The translations under genes and the position numbers were made by a program. The notes under the pieces were generated by a model. It was given only the letters and a program-made list of their open reading frames with translations. It did not search any database and had not been told where the DNA came from. DNA of 64,000 nucleotides from Lepisosteus oculatus (taxonomy: Eukaryota; Chordata; Actinopteri; Semionotiformes; Lepisosteidae): the NCBI RefSeq assembly GCF_040954835.1, contig NC_090706.1, positions 28,653,148 to 28,717,147 of the forward strand. Reading direction: 5' to 3'. This document shows, one piece after another, positions 1 to 12,290 of this stretch; position 1 is the first letter of the stretch; every line of letters starts with the position of its first letter.

Positions 1-372
1 AGTGATGAAGCCAGTTCAGAGATGGGGATTATTAGGAGGCCACGACTGTTAAAGGCCAAGGTAGCTGGGGGTAACACCCCCCGTCTTTTCGAGAAACACC
101 CTGCAATTTTTAATGACCATAGAGAGTCAGAACCTTGGTTTAACATCTCATCTGAAGGACAGTGCCTTTTTACAGTATAGTATCCCTGTCACTATACTGG
201 GGCATTAGGACCCACACAGACGGCAGGGTGAGCACCCCCTACTGGTCCCACTGACACCTCTTCCAGCAGGAACCTGAGCTTTCCTAGGAGTTCAGGCACT
301 GGCCCGGTTCCCACCTGCTGGGCTTCAGAGGGCTGCCAGTTGTGAATTGCAGGGTAATATGGCTCTTTGTGC
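1..372 (-). mobile_element. 5S rRNA-derived long SINE, copy 1 (cut by window edge)
   Basis: Minus-strand copy of the dispersed element that is best preserved at 37286-37852 and 56253-56832. Reading + strand, it runs from the 'gatgaagccagttcagagat' block through 'taatgaccatagagagtcag' and 'actatactggggcattagga' to the head, which ends near 372. The head is degraded here. The 3' part of the element lies outside the window. It does not encode protein. Confidence 0.8.
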
Positions 373-1149
373 AAATATGTGCCTCCTGTTCTTAGGTTTT
401 AATGCACTTCAAATGAACTGATATACAAAATCTGTCTGAACCAGAAAGGAAAGTAGAGAAATTTCAGTCGCGGCTGTCAGTTTGAACTTAGACAGTTTAA
501 AGCCTGATACAAAACACAGGCTCCTCACAGCTTGCGGGGATGATCCATCACTTGAAAAACAGTGAGTTTTCTATACAGTACAGTCTGCGGCTTCTTCCCC
601 AGTGAGAAAGAGAGATAAGCAGTTCCCTGTACGGGCAAATGAGGATAGCAAACTGTCACTTAAGCGCAGAAGAATGTCCAGATGAAAGAGAAGGAATGTA
701 CAATAGGACCACAGATTGAGTTTAGACTAGAGGGGGAACATGTGTGTGTTGTGAAATTGCTGAAGGCTGATATCATTCTTGAAAAAATATCTTGCTTAAT
801 AGGTGTTTCCTGAAAAACATCATTCTTTATTTTAAGAAATGGAAGTTCAGGCTCAGTAGCCCAAGTTACTGTACATGAAGCTTTCTGCTTCTGAGACACG
901 ATGTCTACATTAAGGGGGATACTCTGTATAGTCTGTGTATACTACTAAAATGTATACAGTATGTGGTTTCATCTGTCAGTTATGTGAAATATTTTGCTGA
1001 TAAGATACACTTGGTGCATGTTTTTTTTAAGAGCGAGAGAGTTGATTATTTTTTCTTTGCCTGATTTTGCTTGAGGAACTGTTTTCCCCTCTCTCTCCCC
1101 ACCCAATGTTCTTTTGAGGTGTTTGTGGGGGAAAAAAACAACTTTGGTG
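373..1149. other. Intergenic, no gene seen
   Basis: AT-rich sequence with no convincing exon. It carries several TACAGTA/TACTGTA heptamers, for example near 576, 872 and 931. Short open frames here have no recognisable domain. Confidence 0.5.
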
Positions 1150-1265
1150 AGAGAACAACACACAGATCAGGGGAGGAGAGAGAAACTGTACAAGACCAGA
1201 GTGGGGCTCAGTCCTCCTGCAGCCCCACGACACACAGATCAGGGGAGGAGAGAGAAACTACTTCA
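1150..1265. repeat. 72-bp minisatellite, locus 1 (about 1.6 units)
   Basis: The block 'agatcaggggaggagagag' begins at 1163 and again at 1235, exactly 72 bp apart. The spacer contains 'gtcctcctgcagccccacga'. The same unit occurs at 55239-55468. The open frame across it (1071-1349) is a consequence of the 72-bp period, which is a multiple of three, and is not evidence of a gene. Confidence 0.85.
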
Positions 1266-1354
1266 CCAGTTGAATTAAAGGAGACTTTAAGAAGCCCAGA
1301 GTGTACAAACCAAGGCTGGAATTTAGCCAGGGCATCCTACTCTTATTGACAACC

Positions 1355-1610
1355 TCCAGTGGAGGTTGCAATGACCAACTAGACAGGACCTCAGATTAAC
1401 GTCTCATATGAAGAATGGTAGCACAGCATCTTCAGTTACTACAGTATACTGGAGCACTGCAGTGGAATTCACGAAAGAGCACCATCTGATTGACAAAAAA
1501 CTCCCAGCATCCATCTGGTTTTCCTAAGTAGTCTCCCATCCCAGGACTAAACAGGCCCAACTCTGCTTGACTTCTGAGATATCACGGCATCTGCAAAACA
1601 GTGGTGATGC
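1355..1610 (-). mobile_element. 5S rRNA-derived SINE, copy 2, with the clearest 5S-like head
   Basis: On the minus strand the segment near 1530-1590 resembles a 5S rRNA internal promoter. On the + strand it reads 'gtctcccatcccaggactaa' followed by 'caggcccaactctgcttgac', the reverse complement of the box A to box C region of 5S genes. The adjoining sequence (1360-1470) aligns by eye with the body of the other copies, with matches to the 'tcaggacctc...acgtctcat' and 'acagtata...ggagcactg' blocks. The body is strongly diverged or belongs to another subfamily. A bare 5S pseudogene is less likely because SINE body sequence follows it. Confidence 0.65.
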
Positions 1611-3365
1611 TGCTGTCTTTGTAGCATTGAAATGTTGTGTCCTGTTACAAATACAAAGAGAAATCAAGTACAGTAGGGTTATGTCATGGTGCAGGATAGA
1701 AAAGCATGGTAAAACATGAGGCCCCTTAGGCTAGTCACAGTAAATACAAAGTCTTGCAAAATGTGTCGTGCGAGTTTCAGGTTGTTAATTTTCTCCAGGA
1801 GCTCTTCCGGCCCAAAATTGGTTGCTCCTGGGACATGTGGTACAGAAGCAAGAAACCTGTAAGTTGCACACTGTAGCTAGTCAACTTTGGAAGGAATCTC
1901 ATGTTATTTATCAGGTGACTGGCATAGCTTTATCATGCAACTTACAGTCCGAAAGGAAATGAAAAATAAAAATAATTAAAGTGCACCTCGAGGTCGTCTT
2001 TTTAATTCAATCAGATAGATCGCACAGGACAAAGTCTTTCTCAAGAGTCCTTTCCAATGCAAATTTCTCCCACCTCCTGGCTCAATGAAATGGACAGTAT
2101 TGCATTAACCGGTGCAAATAAACCCCGGGTTTCCATGTACAGCTAAAATCAAATCACAGACCATGAGTTCTCTGTGAGCTTTGGCGACACTGCAAAGAGC
2201 AGTTCATGCGAAGAGCAGCCGTGTGGTAATGGCACAAGATTTCATCAGGAGCCTTTAATTTTTTCGAAATGAGAATTTTATCATGTGTAAAAAAAAAAAA
2301 ATCAATTTCCTGGTCACGGTACGGGTGCAGCTTTCAACTGCGCATCGACTACTATTATTCATAAAAAACAAATGCTTTGCTTATCTTTTGCCTTGTGGAT
2401 CGTGCCAGCTTGAAGTTCCTCCCTGTCACCAGGCCAGACTTGTTTCTATTTATTCAACGGCCTGCGTTGTGTAATAGCAACGGAATCTGCCGGATCGCTG
2501 TTGGTCGGGTTCCATCTTCATTAAACAGTTCCCTCTTCTCTTTAACCCCCCCCAGCACCTGGGACTGTGGTGTACCGAGAGGCGAGGCGAGAACCTGGAA
2601 CAGATGTGGCTTTAGACAACCGCAGGTTGTGCCTAATTTCCTTTTGCATTAAACCCTGTGCTTCTCAGAAACGAAAGCTCTGCGCGTCTCGGACGTGGGG
2701 CGGCTGAGGAGGCCGCTCGCCTGAGGAGCGAAGGGCTCTTCCGTCACTGTGCTGTTCCTCAGGTCACCTCCACTCAAGCTTCAGTGGCTCGTCTGCCTCC
2801 TAAATCATTACAGATCCATGCCCCACTCATCACGCGTCATTAACAAAACCTTACCTGAACTGCAGGCTACAGAGAAGTGGTGAAGTACCTCTCTTTCTTC
2901 CCCGTGCAGGGGAGACAGACGGCGTCAGAAGCTCAGGGCAACGGAAGCCCACTGGCGGCTCAGCGTGGTAACCGGAAGAATTTCCGAAGTCCCGCCCCCC
3001 GTGACCTGCTCAGCCCACAAGAAAAACAGGCCCGCAAGAAGGAGCATGGTTTCCCAAATTCATCTCAGTGGCCTCTGTTACAGATTCATCACAATGAATA
3101 AATCAGTCAAGCACCTCTTGGCCTAGGAGCAGACTTGCAAAAAACATTATCCTTGTAAAAACATTCAGAGCCTTGGATTCCTGTAATACAGCCTACCCTC
3201 TTTCCAGGAAAACCTGTTTTTACTTCATCGACCTACTGGAGTGCCGGTAAAAACATTGCACACCTGACTATTGCCAGTGTGTCCATATCATTCCTTGTAA
3301 CCGCGGGAGATGGATACAAATATTGCAAATTAAAATCTTATTGTACTCCTGACTAGTACATCATT
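1611..3365. other. Intergenic; GC-rich patch near 2660-3010
   Basis: No recognisable gene. The stretch 2660-3010 is richer in G+C and CpG than its surroundings and contains several short overlapping frames without domain similarity. It could be an unmethylated regulatory patch or an unrecognised untranslated exon. Nothing in the sequence decides between these. Confidence 0.35.
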
Positions 3366-3645
3366 TAAATGCAGACAAATATGTCGTAGGGGAACTGCAG
3401 CAGAGTGGGCAAGTCTCTGGACCCCCAGCTGGGCGGCTCTGGGTTCGAGCCCCTGCTGCAGACAACTGCTGTTGTGCCTTGAGTGAGGTGCCTTCCTTCT
3501 GTTGCTCCAGCCCACCCAGCTGTATAAATGAGCACCGGCATTGCTGGGGGGAGGTCCTGTGATGGACTGGGGTCCCACCCACAGCGGGTAGTGCTCTCCG
3601 GTTGCTTCATGCCAAGAAAGCAGGATTGATTCTGGCCTGTTGGTC
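3366..3645 (+). mobile_element. tRNA-derived SINE (family 2)
   Basis: A tRNA-like head with an A-box-like 'gcagagtgggcaagtctctgg' region and a B-box-like 'gggttcgagcc' near 3438. It is followed by a body containing 'ttgtgccttgagtgaggtgcc', 'ccagctgtataaatgagcac' and 'cctgtgatggactggggtcc'. A related copy lies on the minus strand at 59225-59420. The long minus-strand frame at 3330-3803 runs through this repeat and is not a gene. Confidence 0.65.
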
Positions 3646-5367
3646 TCAGCCCTGCACTGAATTACCTCCCTTCCTAAATATGTCTTAGAAACAGGGTGAG
3701 GGGATCGGAAATCTGAGCGGAAGCAGGGAGAGGAAATAGGAAATGAAGTCCCTGTGTGAACAAGTACAGGCACAGTCGTAAGGTGACTGGGATACTGTAG
3801 CATTTAGGCCAGCGCCGCTGAGAAGCTGGGCGGCAACTAGGAACGCGCAGTGTCCAGACAAGAACATGGTGTTACATCAAATACTCCCTCTTGCCATGTC
3901 CTGCCCCGCATGCCTGGCGAGCCAGCAGCAGCGCCCTGCGGTAACTGATGGCACACCTATTCGGGATTTGCATACAACCCCTCCCTGCGAAGTACAGCAG
4001 GGCAGAGCTGCCAGCCTGCTAAGCGTTCAAGCTGCACCCAAAGTAAACCGATAGAAACAATAGACACTGGGGGCTCAGGTCTTGTGCTTGAAAAGTTTGT
4101 GTTCTCCTGGAGGATGGGTAATGGGTCCTCTGCAAGCAGGGGTGTACAGACAGGCCAGACGAAGCAGGCTTCTCTTTCCGAGTCCCGGTATTGGTTTCGT
4201 CTCTGGTTTGGTTGTGACGCCGGGGAGCAAGGCTCAACTCCACACCCTGGCGTCGCTGAGAGGAATGCTGGGAATAACAACACGACAGCCGTGTGCTTGC
4301 TGAGCCCCCAGGCACCCAAGTGACCTGTCAGGGCCTGTGCAACAAGATTGGCCGGAGAACCCGACAGACTACACGTGTTTGGCTGAAGGCTTGTAAAGAT
4401 GAATGACCTGGTGACCCCCTGGGTCTGGATACAGTGCAAACTGTCTCCTTTCAGCCTGTTGAAATTGATTCTTTGTCGACAAACCTCTTGGAAACCAGGA
4501 GAAGACAAAGTGATCACAGATCGGAAAAGCGCAGCACCTTTATCGCCATTTCCCTTTTTTTATTTCCTTCACACAAGATTTCCATCAGAAATATCTTTGA
4601 GCTTCTTTTGGAGCATATTCACATTTTCATCCTGACTGCACGCTGGTAACAGGGGTTTGGAGTATTGTTTCTTTATGAAAGGGGAAAACTAATGTTTAAA
4701 AGAGGAGAGAGAAACATCCAGCCATTTGTCCATTTACAATGCTGGTGAAGGTCACAGTGGGACTGGAACAGTGGAAGATATACAGTATAGTCATTTTAGA
4801 GCAATACATCTGCAGCAATACATCTGCTTTATGATTCTTTAAATCATTTAACTTTCTAAACCACTAAGAGCATTCTACTTGCAACTCTGAAGAAACACAC
4901 AAGAAGAGTTTCAATATACATATATTGTATATATACTGTATTACTGTATCTCAAGTAGTGGTGCAAGGGCGTGATTCAATTTTGATTCCACTATAAACCT
5001 TTAGTCAGTTATTCAGCCTGAGGTGTGGGAAATCCAAACACAATGAACAGTGTTATTGTATTATTTTAAACTGATCTTCAAATTGCCTTACTTCAACAGA
5101 ACAGTTAGAAAAACCTAATGCTAAATGCTGTTTGATGTTAGTTATGAATGCGATTTACCAAACTAGAAATCTTTGTTACAATGCTGAAGTTTCAAGAAGT
5201 CAATTTGAGATTTGCTGACTCTAGACATCTCTCCTGTTTTCTCCTCTTGTCAGTGCAGCTCATTTCTCACCATGGCTGTGCTCAGAGTCTCCGGAATGTA
5301 GGCTCTGAGCCATAAAAAAGGCCCATATATCACTGGCACACTCTGCAGACAGGTGGACTGAAGACAG
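3646..5367. other. Intergenic, no gene seen
   Basis: Several overlapping open frames on both strands (up to 186 codons at 3957-4517, minus strand) show no domain, no splice context and no strand preference. An AT-rich palindromic tract lies at about 4915-4950 (repeated TATAC/GTATA). Confidence 0.5.
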
Positions 5368-5379
5368 GTGATGGAGACT

Positions 5380-5885
5380 CTTAAGTGTCAGCGTGTGCCC
5401 CTTTGTACCAGTGCGTACCTGTGTGTTCATGTGTACCCTTTATACTTGTGTGCCCCTTTGTACCAGTGCGTACCTGTGTGTTTTGTTCATGTGTGCCCTG
5501 TATACAGTACATGTGTGTGCCCCTTTATACCAGTGTGTACATGTGTGTCCTGTATACTTGTGTGTGCCCCTTTGTACCAGTGTGTACCTGTGTGTTCATG
5601 TGTGTCCTGTATACTTGTGTGTGCCCCTTTATACCAGTGTGTACCTGTGTGTCCTGTATACTTGTGTGTGCCAGTGTGTATGTTCTGTGGCAGAGTGTGT
5701 CCCTTTGTGCCAGTGTATACCTTTGTGTGCCCTATTTGCCAGTGTGTACTTGTGTGTACCCATGTGCCAGTGCATGTATTATACCTGTGTGTGCCAGTGT
5801 GTACAGCATCTGTGTGTGCTCCCTGTGTGTACTGTACTTGTGTGAGTCCCCTGTGTAACTGTGTGTGCCTATGTGTAGCAGTGTA
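5380..5885. repeat. GT-rich irregular minisatellite
   Basis: About nine imperfect units of roughly 45-63 bp, built around 'gtgtgcccctttgtaccagt', 'gtgtacctgtgtgt' and 'cctgtatacttgtg'. Unit length varies because of internal GTGT slippage. All three + frames stay open for over 450 bp because the repeat lacks stop codons. The predicted peptides are monotonous Cys/Val/Tyr/Pro strings, so this is low-complexity DNA. Confidence 0.85.
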
Positions 5886-8800
5886 TACTGAGGTGCACCC
5901 TGCAGCCTCTAGCCAGTTAAGTTAGCCCAAAGCACAGCAAACAGGCACATAAAACCCACACCAGCTGCTAAACCAAGAGCTTTTTATGCCCTCTTATTTT
6001 CTATCCGTTCGTAATAATATAATAAAGCTGTCAAGACAGCCAGGAAAGGAAAGGCTTTCAGGGAGGATAGTGTGCATCCTTTTCAGCTTGTTGTTGGCAG
6101 ACAGATTTACAGGACATTAAGAGAGGGATTTGTTTTCAAATCTGGTTGCTCCAGAGAAAAATCTGCTTCCCTTTTCCTGAGGTCACCTTGTTTAAAAAAC
6201 TCCAGATCTAAAAAGAGGCTGACAGAAGAAATGGAAGAATTCTGCCATCCTCCACACACCTCATTAATAATTTTGCCCCCCTCCCACACACATAAGTATT
6301 TGGTGTACAGATGACTTAATCAGCAATGATGGCTCACAGACCCAGGATACTGAGTTTGATTTCAGTTTGGAGTTTGCATGTTGTCCATCATTTCGACTGC
6401 TCCTGCCTCCTCCCAGTTTCCACAGACATTATAATTAGCAATGCAATGACATCTCATGCAGGGTGCAGACCTGTGCCATGCACGTCCTGAATAAGCACCA
6501 GGAGGAATATCCTTACCAGGATAGTATGTCTGATTATGTCTGGATGTAGAGAATCACAAACTTCTGACACATGTAGTTTTGAACCACTGGCAGCAGTTTG
6601 CTTTGGAGCTAAAGGAAGGAGGAGCCGGTTTTGAAGCCCTACTCACCTCCCCAGCTCCACCAGTCTAGTATTTCTAAATTTCAGTGAGACAACTGGGTGT
6701 AAACCAGTTCATTTAAGGCTCCTTTTGTCCTGGGTTGTTAGCACTCCCGTGTTTGCAGATAATCCCTGTGATCTTTTCCAGTATCCATGATAGCCCTCGG
6801 TGTTTGTTTGTTATTCCACTCGTAGGGGGAGCAGGTTTACCGGAATTGTGGGATTCCTCCAGATGATAAACGACATAAGACGTAGGGAATCGCTTGTAAA
6901 CCATTCAATGTTTTGACTTTTTCAATTATATCAGGGCATGGGCTTCAAGCAATGAAAAGAGTGAAGGCGATGATTTGGAATATTTCACAAGAAAAGGCCT
7001 TTTTAGTGACAATTGAAGCTGTACATGATAAAGCCTCTGAAACCATAAAAGAGGAAATCATGCCAGTAGAAAAGTGCTGATTCTGTCCTGATAATAGAGG
7101 AACAGAGACTGATGGAGAAAGGTAAAGATGGATGAATGAGACGGAGATAAGCAGAGACTAGACTATACTGTACGTTAGTTTTTCTGTCTTCCTAGCAAAA
7201 AAAGCATTAATTTGTTCTTCAGGTGCTCATTCATCATTTCAGTCCAGTGGAAAATAATACCCGACTGTCAGTAGGCCCTGATCTACTGTATTTAGACTTT
7301 TAAAACTGTGCACGGCCTCTGTTCTACAACACCACCAATGAAGGTATGAGCATCTTGCTCATGCACAATTACGCTACTTTACATAATATTCATGTTTGTG
7401 TGATGAAAAACGATAACTGTTCAAACTTTCTGGCAATTTCAGCTCCCTCTCTCTTCGTACGGTCCTAATCTGAGAAACTAAAGGTAATTATTCTCCATTT
7501 TCCATAGCTCTTTGCGCGCTGAAAGTTGCACTGAAAATTGATATTTATACAAACGGAGTTTCAAATGAAATTTCACTTCCCCCTTCCTTTGCATAAAGAC
7601 ACTTCTTGCTGACTAAAAAGTTTCAGTTTTACATCCCTGCCTCTGCCCTGCCCTCACTCTTACAGCAGCTCCCTGTCTCATTCCTTATTAAGCTGGGGTT
7701 CTTTAGCCATGAGCTGTCTCTCTCCTCAGCCAGGCGAGGTACCCCAACAAAGCTCGTTATTCGAATAGCACCGCTTTTCCACCTTAATTGGGTTGGACTA
7801 AATTCAATTTCATGGCATGCTCCTTGCAGGTGAGAAAACGATCCCCCCCCTAGGTCACCAGGTGATAAAATAAAGTCTCGTGCTACCTCAAAAGAAAAAA
7901 AAAAACACAGGTGCAGACTGTGCTCCACAATCAGAGAGAAAGCTTTGCAGCCGCTAGAAGAGTAGCCATCACAAAAACAGTCAGGCTGTACCCTGATTTA
8001 AAAGAAAGCAGATCCGATCTTATCAAGCAAATGGGCTTTGGCTCCATCCATCATCTGACTGAGATTTGAATTCTGAACTTTCCTTTTTTGCCTTGATGTC
8101 TCACTGGTCTTGCTCATGTACCATTTCCCTTTTCCATTAGCTCACAGGGACTTTGTAATTCCAAAGGAAAACTGCCTCGGCACTGGCCATGATATTAGGA
8201 TGTCGTTTGCGGATTGTTTGTTGTTCTTTTTATTTCTTTTCTCCCTTTACCAGAAGCCTCTTATCTGATGGCCCGGAAGGCTTTGCTCTTGCACAGTACA
8301 GTGTCCTTGCTCGGACTGGGGTATTTCCTCCCATAAATGGTTATATTTCAGCCGAGGCAGATTAGGTCTCCTGTATGAAGCTAGCCATCAAGATTAAAAG
8401 AGCTGCTATTTCCCATGTCACACATTAACTGGAGAGTTTGTTTTCGCAAGACAGGACACGAGCGTCTGCGCAGTGGTGTGTGGGATTGAATGGAGCACAT
8501 GGTGCCATGACTTGTGTAGCTTTTTTCCCCCACTTTAAGGGATTTTTTCGGAGTCATGTCTCTGGAAACAGACCCTACACTCAGAATGTCAGAACAGGCA
8601 GCCAAAGATGTTTTGTAATTTTAGCTTGTTACCATTTACAGGAGAAGTGAAGGATGGAGGACTTCATACTCCAAGCTGCAACATACTGTATACTGTATTT
8701 TATCTAAACAGAAACCTCATTGAGAAGGGTCACTGTCCTGAAGGATTTCTAGGTCTCTATAGTGCGTGCAACTGGACGCAGGACTGCAGATGACTGAGCC

Positions 8801-9825
8801 TGTGGTCAGCAGTGACTGCATACAGCTGGCATACGACACAGAAGAGCCTGTGGTCAGAAGGGCCCAGGACTGGATATGACTGACCAAGATCATTTGAAGT
8901 CACTCTGCAAAAAATAATTACCAACAATCCTGTGTTGCAGATGAGAAAAGTTCCTGTAAAACTACATTATATCTTGATGTTCCTCAAATTAAATCTCTGC
9001 ATGTTTTGGATTAATAATAACACAATTAGCATTTGATGTGCACTGTTTTCTTTTCCTTTTCAGAGTAAAATCTTTAAAAATGAACATGACAGCACACCTC
9101 TAACCAGGAATTTCTATTTGTTTGGTTTCTTGGCTGACAATAATATTACTGCAACCCTCCCCAGAAAAAGAAGAACAAAGATAGATGGATGAGTGGGTTC
9201 CCATTGTTTATGGGAGAAGTTGTCTTTTTTAACCTGAGGTGCTACTCCAATAACTGCAGAGCGTCTGCAAACCTCCTCAGAGAATTCTAATATTCCCACC
9301 CCTTCATGTCATTGAAAAGTAAGGGTGGTAAGCTCAAGAAAGCCAACTGGCCGTGCAGTAGGAGGGCCTCCTCAAGTTTTCTTCTTGGAAACCACTTCAT
9401 TTGTGTTCATTTTTTTCAAAGCTTGGAACACTCATGCTTTTGCCAGACCAGACGAACGAGTTGCGATATACTGGCAGACGCTGCGGTGAAACTCCACAGT
9501 TCTCACCACGGTTACTCACGAAACTCATGGTTATCTGGTTCTCACCAAGTGCCTCAGGGTGATCTTTCACAGAAACCATGAACAATAGCCTATGGATCCA
9601 GCAGGCTCTCGGCATGAGGTGGCACTGGTAGAGTCATTACCTCCAGGTACCTGGGAAAATGTGTACCTGTCCTGGTCATGTGGAGATCAAGGGGAATCTC
9701 ATCCCGAACAATAGCACCTCAGACACTAGAAAAGCAGATCACTGCAAAGTGAATCCACTGCGTGGTTGATCAGGCCCCATTCTTACTTTACTACAATGCA
9801 GATTCTAATTTGTGTAATGCATTAG
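5886..9825. other. Intergenic, with a possible V-SINE relic at 6310-6450
   Basis: No gene recognised. At 6310-6450 the sequence 'gatggctcacagacccagg', then 'cagtttggagtttgcatgtt' and 'cctcctcccagtttccacag', resembles a decayed + strand V-SINE. The remainder is AT-rich, single-copy-looking DNA with short frames only. Confidence 0.4.
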
Positions 9826-10020
9826 GCACAGGGTGGATCGGATGGCTCTCGAAGACACAAACATGCAGACACACACTCACACCAGGCCAATAAAACAACA
9901 ATAATAATAATAACAATAATACAACCTCCACACAGATGACACCCCAGGTCCAGAATTGAACCCAGAGCCCCGGTGCTGTGAGGTGACAATGCTAACCACT
10001 GCATCACCATTCCACCCTCA
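9826..10020 (-). mobile_element. V-SINE-like element, with central domain replaced by an (AAT)n tract
   Basis: Read on the minus strand, the tRNA-like head is at 9990-10020. On the + strand it reads 'tgctaaccactgcatcacca', the reverse of a 'gtggttagca' A box, and 'ccagaattgaaccc' near 9948 is the reversed B box. The tail side carries 'acacacactcacaccaggcc'. Between them an AAT/AAC trinucleotide tract (about 9890-9920) stands where the conserved central V domain would be. Confidence 0.65.
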
Positions 10021-12159
10021 TATTATTGTGCACAATACATTGAGGAGCACATTTTCTTTCAAACAGTATAGCCTACTGAGGCATTGCTGAAAATGGGCAA
10101 CGATATGTGCATCTGTTCAAACATGAACGAGCCCCTGGATGGCGCAGTGGAGCCCATATTTTTTCAGCTTCCATGCCTTGAGGAGTTCAATGGCTGCGAC
10201 TTTACCCATAATTCCAGACGAGGAATGACAAAGAGCTCTGCGGGTGGTCAGGCATAGGTACCGACACACAGGAGGAAACATAAGAGACTGTCACTCAAGC
10301 CCTAACAATGGAACAAGACTCAACATGACCTATCTGACTATTGTTGACTTCCTAGCAAATGGAAGTGTTTCTTCAAATTATGGGTTAAGAATCGTCATGG
10401 TTTGTCAAAACAAACAGCATTGGTAATGTGGAATTAGAGTTCCCATTGAGACAGAGATGTAGGTCGGTGAGGACAGGTGCATAGGGTGTACAGTGGAGTA
10501 CCCAGTTCGCAGTGTATAGGTTAAGGATGGTGATACATTAAAGAGCAGCTACAGGTATATTGAGCACACAAATATGTCAGGCATTCAGCTTCTGCATTAT
10601 ATATAAAGCACTGGCCCTCACACTGCTAACAGCTCATATTCCAATGCCTCCTGCAGTGATTTAATGTTATCATGATGACAGAGGCAAGGATCAGATCACC
10701 GAAGGCAGCTTCAGCTTCAGGGAGGCCCAGGGAGCTTTTCTGAAAAAACTAAGGTGGGCACAGAAACTCAATTTAAGCCAAGAAAATTAGAAAGTAAATA
10801 AATCAATCAATAAATTAAACATGCTTACATTTTGGGGCTTCTTTGAAAAAGGACAGTAAACTAAAATCCCAGGAGTCCCTTGTCCTGGACAGTAAAATTC
10901 AGGACAATGAGAAGAGGAAATAACTTGAATAGATGCCACAGAAACAGACGGGATAGTGAAGGTAGCCAGCAATGTTATTGGAACACAACAGCTACAGTGG
11001 CACACATGTAGAGCAAACAAGTATTGCATAAGGCCAATACAATCATTGACTATCATGACCTCTCCTTGCACACCAAATCTGAGCTTCTTCCATCAGGGAG
11101 TCTATATAGACTGCCTGAAATCCAGCGCAAGAACTAAGTTAACCTTTTATTCCCCACCACTGCTCAATCAGAATGACTATGATTGGCATATTTTGATTCT
11201 CATCACATGTGTGTCTTAGATAACTACTTCACTCACTGACTACCCAGTTTTTCTGTTTATTTTGGGCAGTGAGGATGACTAAAAGTTTCGGACGTGAATT
11301 CAATTGAATTTCAGACTCGTATGTTTTTTAAATTTGTTTTGGAGTTTGTGTTATGTATCGTGCATCGTCTTTTCATCTGCCTGCAAAGCGAATTTCCCGT
11401 GTGGGACAATGAAGGAAGTAAGTGGAATTGGGAAATGTCACATTTCAAATGCCTTAGTAGCTACTAGTGTCGCAATGTTCTAAGATGTTGTCACTGTACT
11501 GTATCTGGAAGAACCTAGGCTGTATGAAAAACACTGCCATGCATATCCGATTTGTCAGGATGATTAATATCGTGTATTAAGCACTTTGTAATTGTTCTGA
11601 TGTCATTCTTATGGGTTTTGCTGGCTACCCCCAGTGCTCTGGCTAGAATCTAGGGACACTTCTTGGGCTTCAGGCCCAGTGAAAAGGAACTCCTTGAAGC
11701 CTCGACTTATTTTTAGATGCTGGACTCAGTTTTGAAAGCCACGCTTCAGTTTCAGAGCGTATCGTACTTCCTCAATCCTGTCAGTGAGAGATGGGTCAAA
11801 AGTTTACCTTTTATCTGGCAGCGGTGGTGTGTGCGGAGGGGTGCAAGCAAACATTTATGTTCCATTACTGAACAGTGAGTGGGACAAACAAGGCAGTTCT
11901 CCGCACTGCTGCTGGAAAAGCTATTTACCCAAAGTGAAACACATGTCATCCTGTTTACCACGCAGTATGTTAACACAAGCCACGGCTATCTCACGTCTTA
12001 AAAGCAGCCCATTCTTCCCATGTCTGGGGCTCCTGCTGTACATTAAGGGACGTCCAACAATAACCAGTTTGCTGGGACTAGTGCAAATTTCAAACTGGAA
12101 TATCAACATAAGAATATCCATGAGAAGGACACCTGGTGTAGAATCTAAACGTGATCCAA
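10021..12159. other. Intergenic; possible LINE 3' tail near 11380-11430
   Basis: No gene recognised. 'cgaatttcccgtgtgggac' followed by 'aatgaagg' near 11388 resembles the 3' end typical of fish LINEs. The rest is unassigned. Confidence 0.35.
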
Positions 12160-12290
12160 GGATCAAGTCCAGCTGCCAATTGAAAGACCCCAAGGAATCT
12201 GCTAGAGCCATGTAGCTGGGCAGTTTTGTGCACCCCACCCACCACCCTATGTGTAAAGTAGTGTTACCTGTGCTCCATGTAGGATGTGAC
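12160..12290 (-). mobile_element. CR1-like LINE C-terminal relic
   Basis: On the minus strand this translates to a decayed version of the LINE end 'FFT.RVVG.WN', seen here as FTHRVVGGVHK. It is followed by a LGVFQL stretch where the family has LG.FKL. The + strand text 'ccacccaccaccctatgtgt' parallels 'ccccaccaccctctgtgtaa' in the copy at 40915-41140. Confidence 0.5.

Noticed and set aside
1480..1605. Functional 5S rRNA gene
   Set aside because: The similarity is partial and diverged, and it joins SINE body sequence, so it is read as a SINE head.
3330..3803. 157-codon minus-strand frame
   Set aside because: It runs through a tRNA-derived SINE.
3957..4517. 186-codon minus-strand frame
   Set aside because: No domain, no splice context, and comparable frames on the other strand.
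5368..5925. 185-, 157- and 150-codon Cys-rich frames
   Set aside because: All three frames are open because the minisatellite has no stop words; there is no start context or splice structure.
11784..12215. 143-codon plus-strand frame
   Set aside because: Overlaps a minus-strand CR1-like relic and has no domain.
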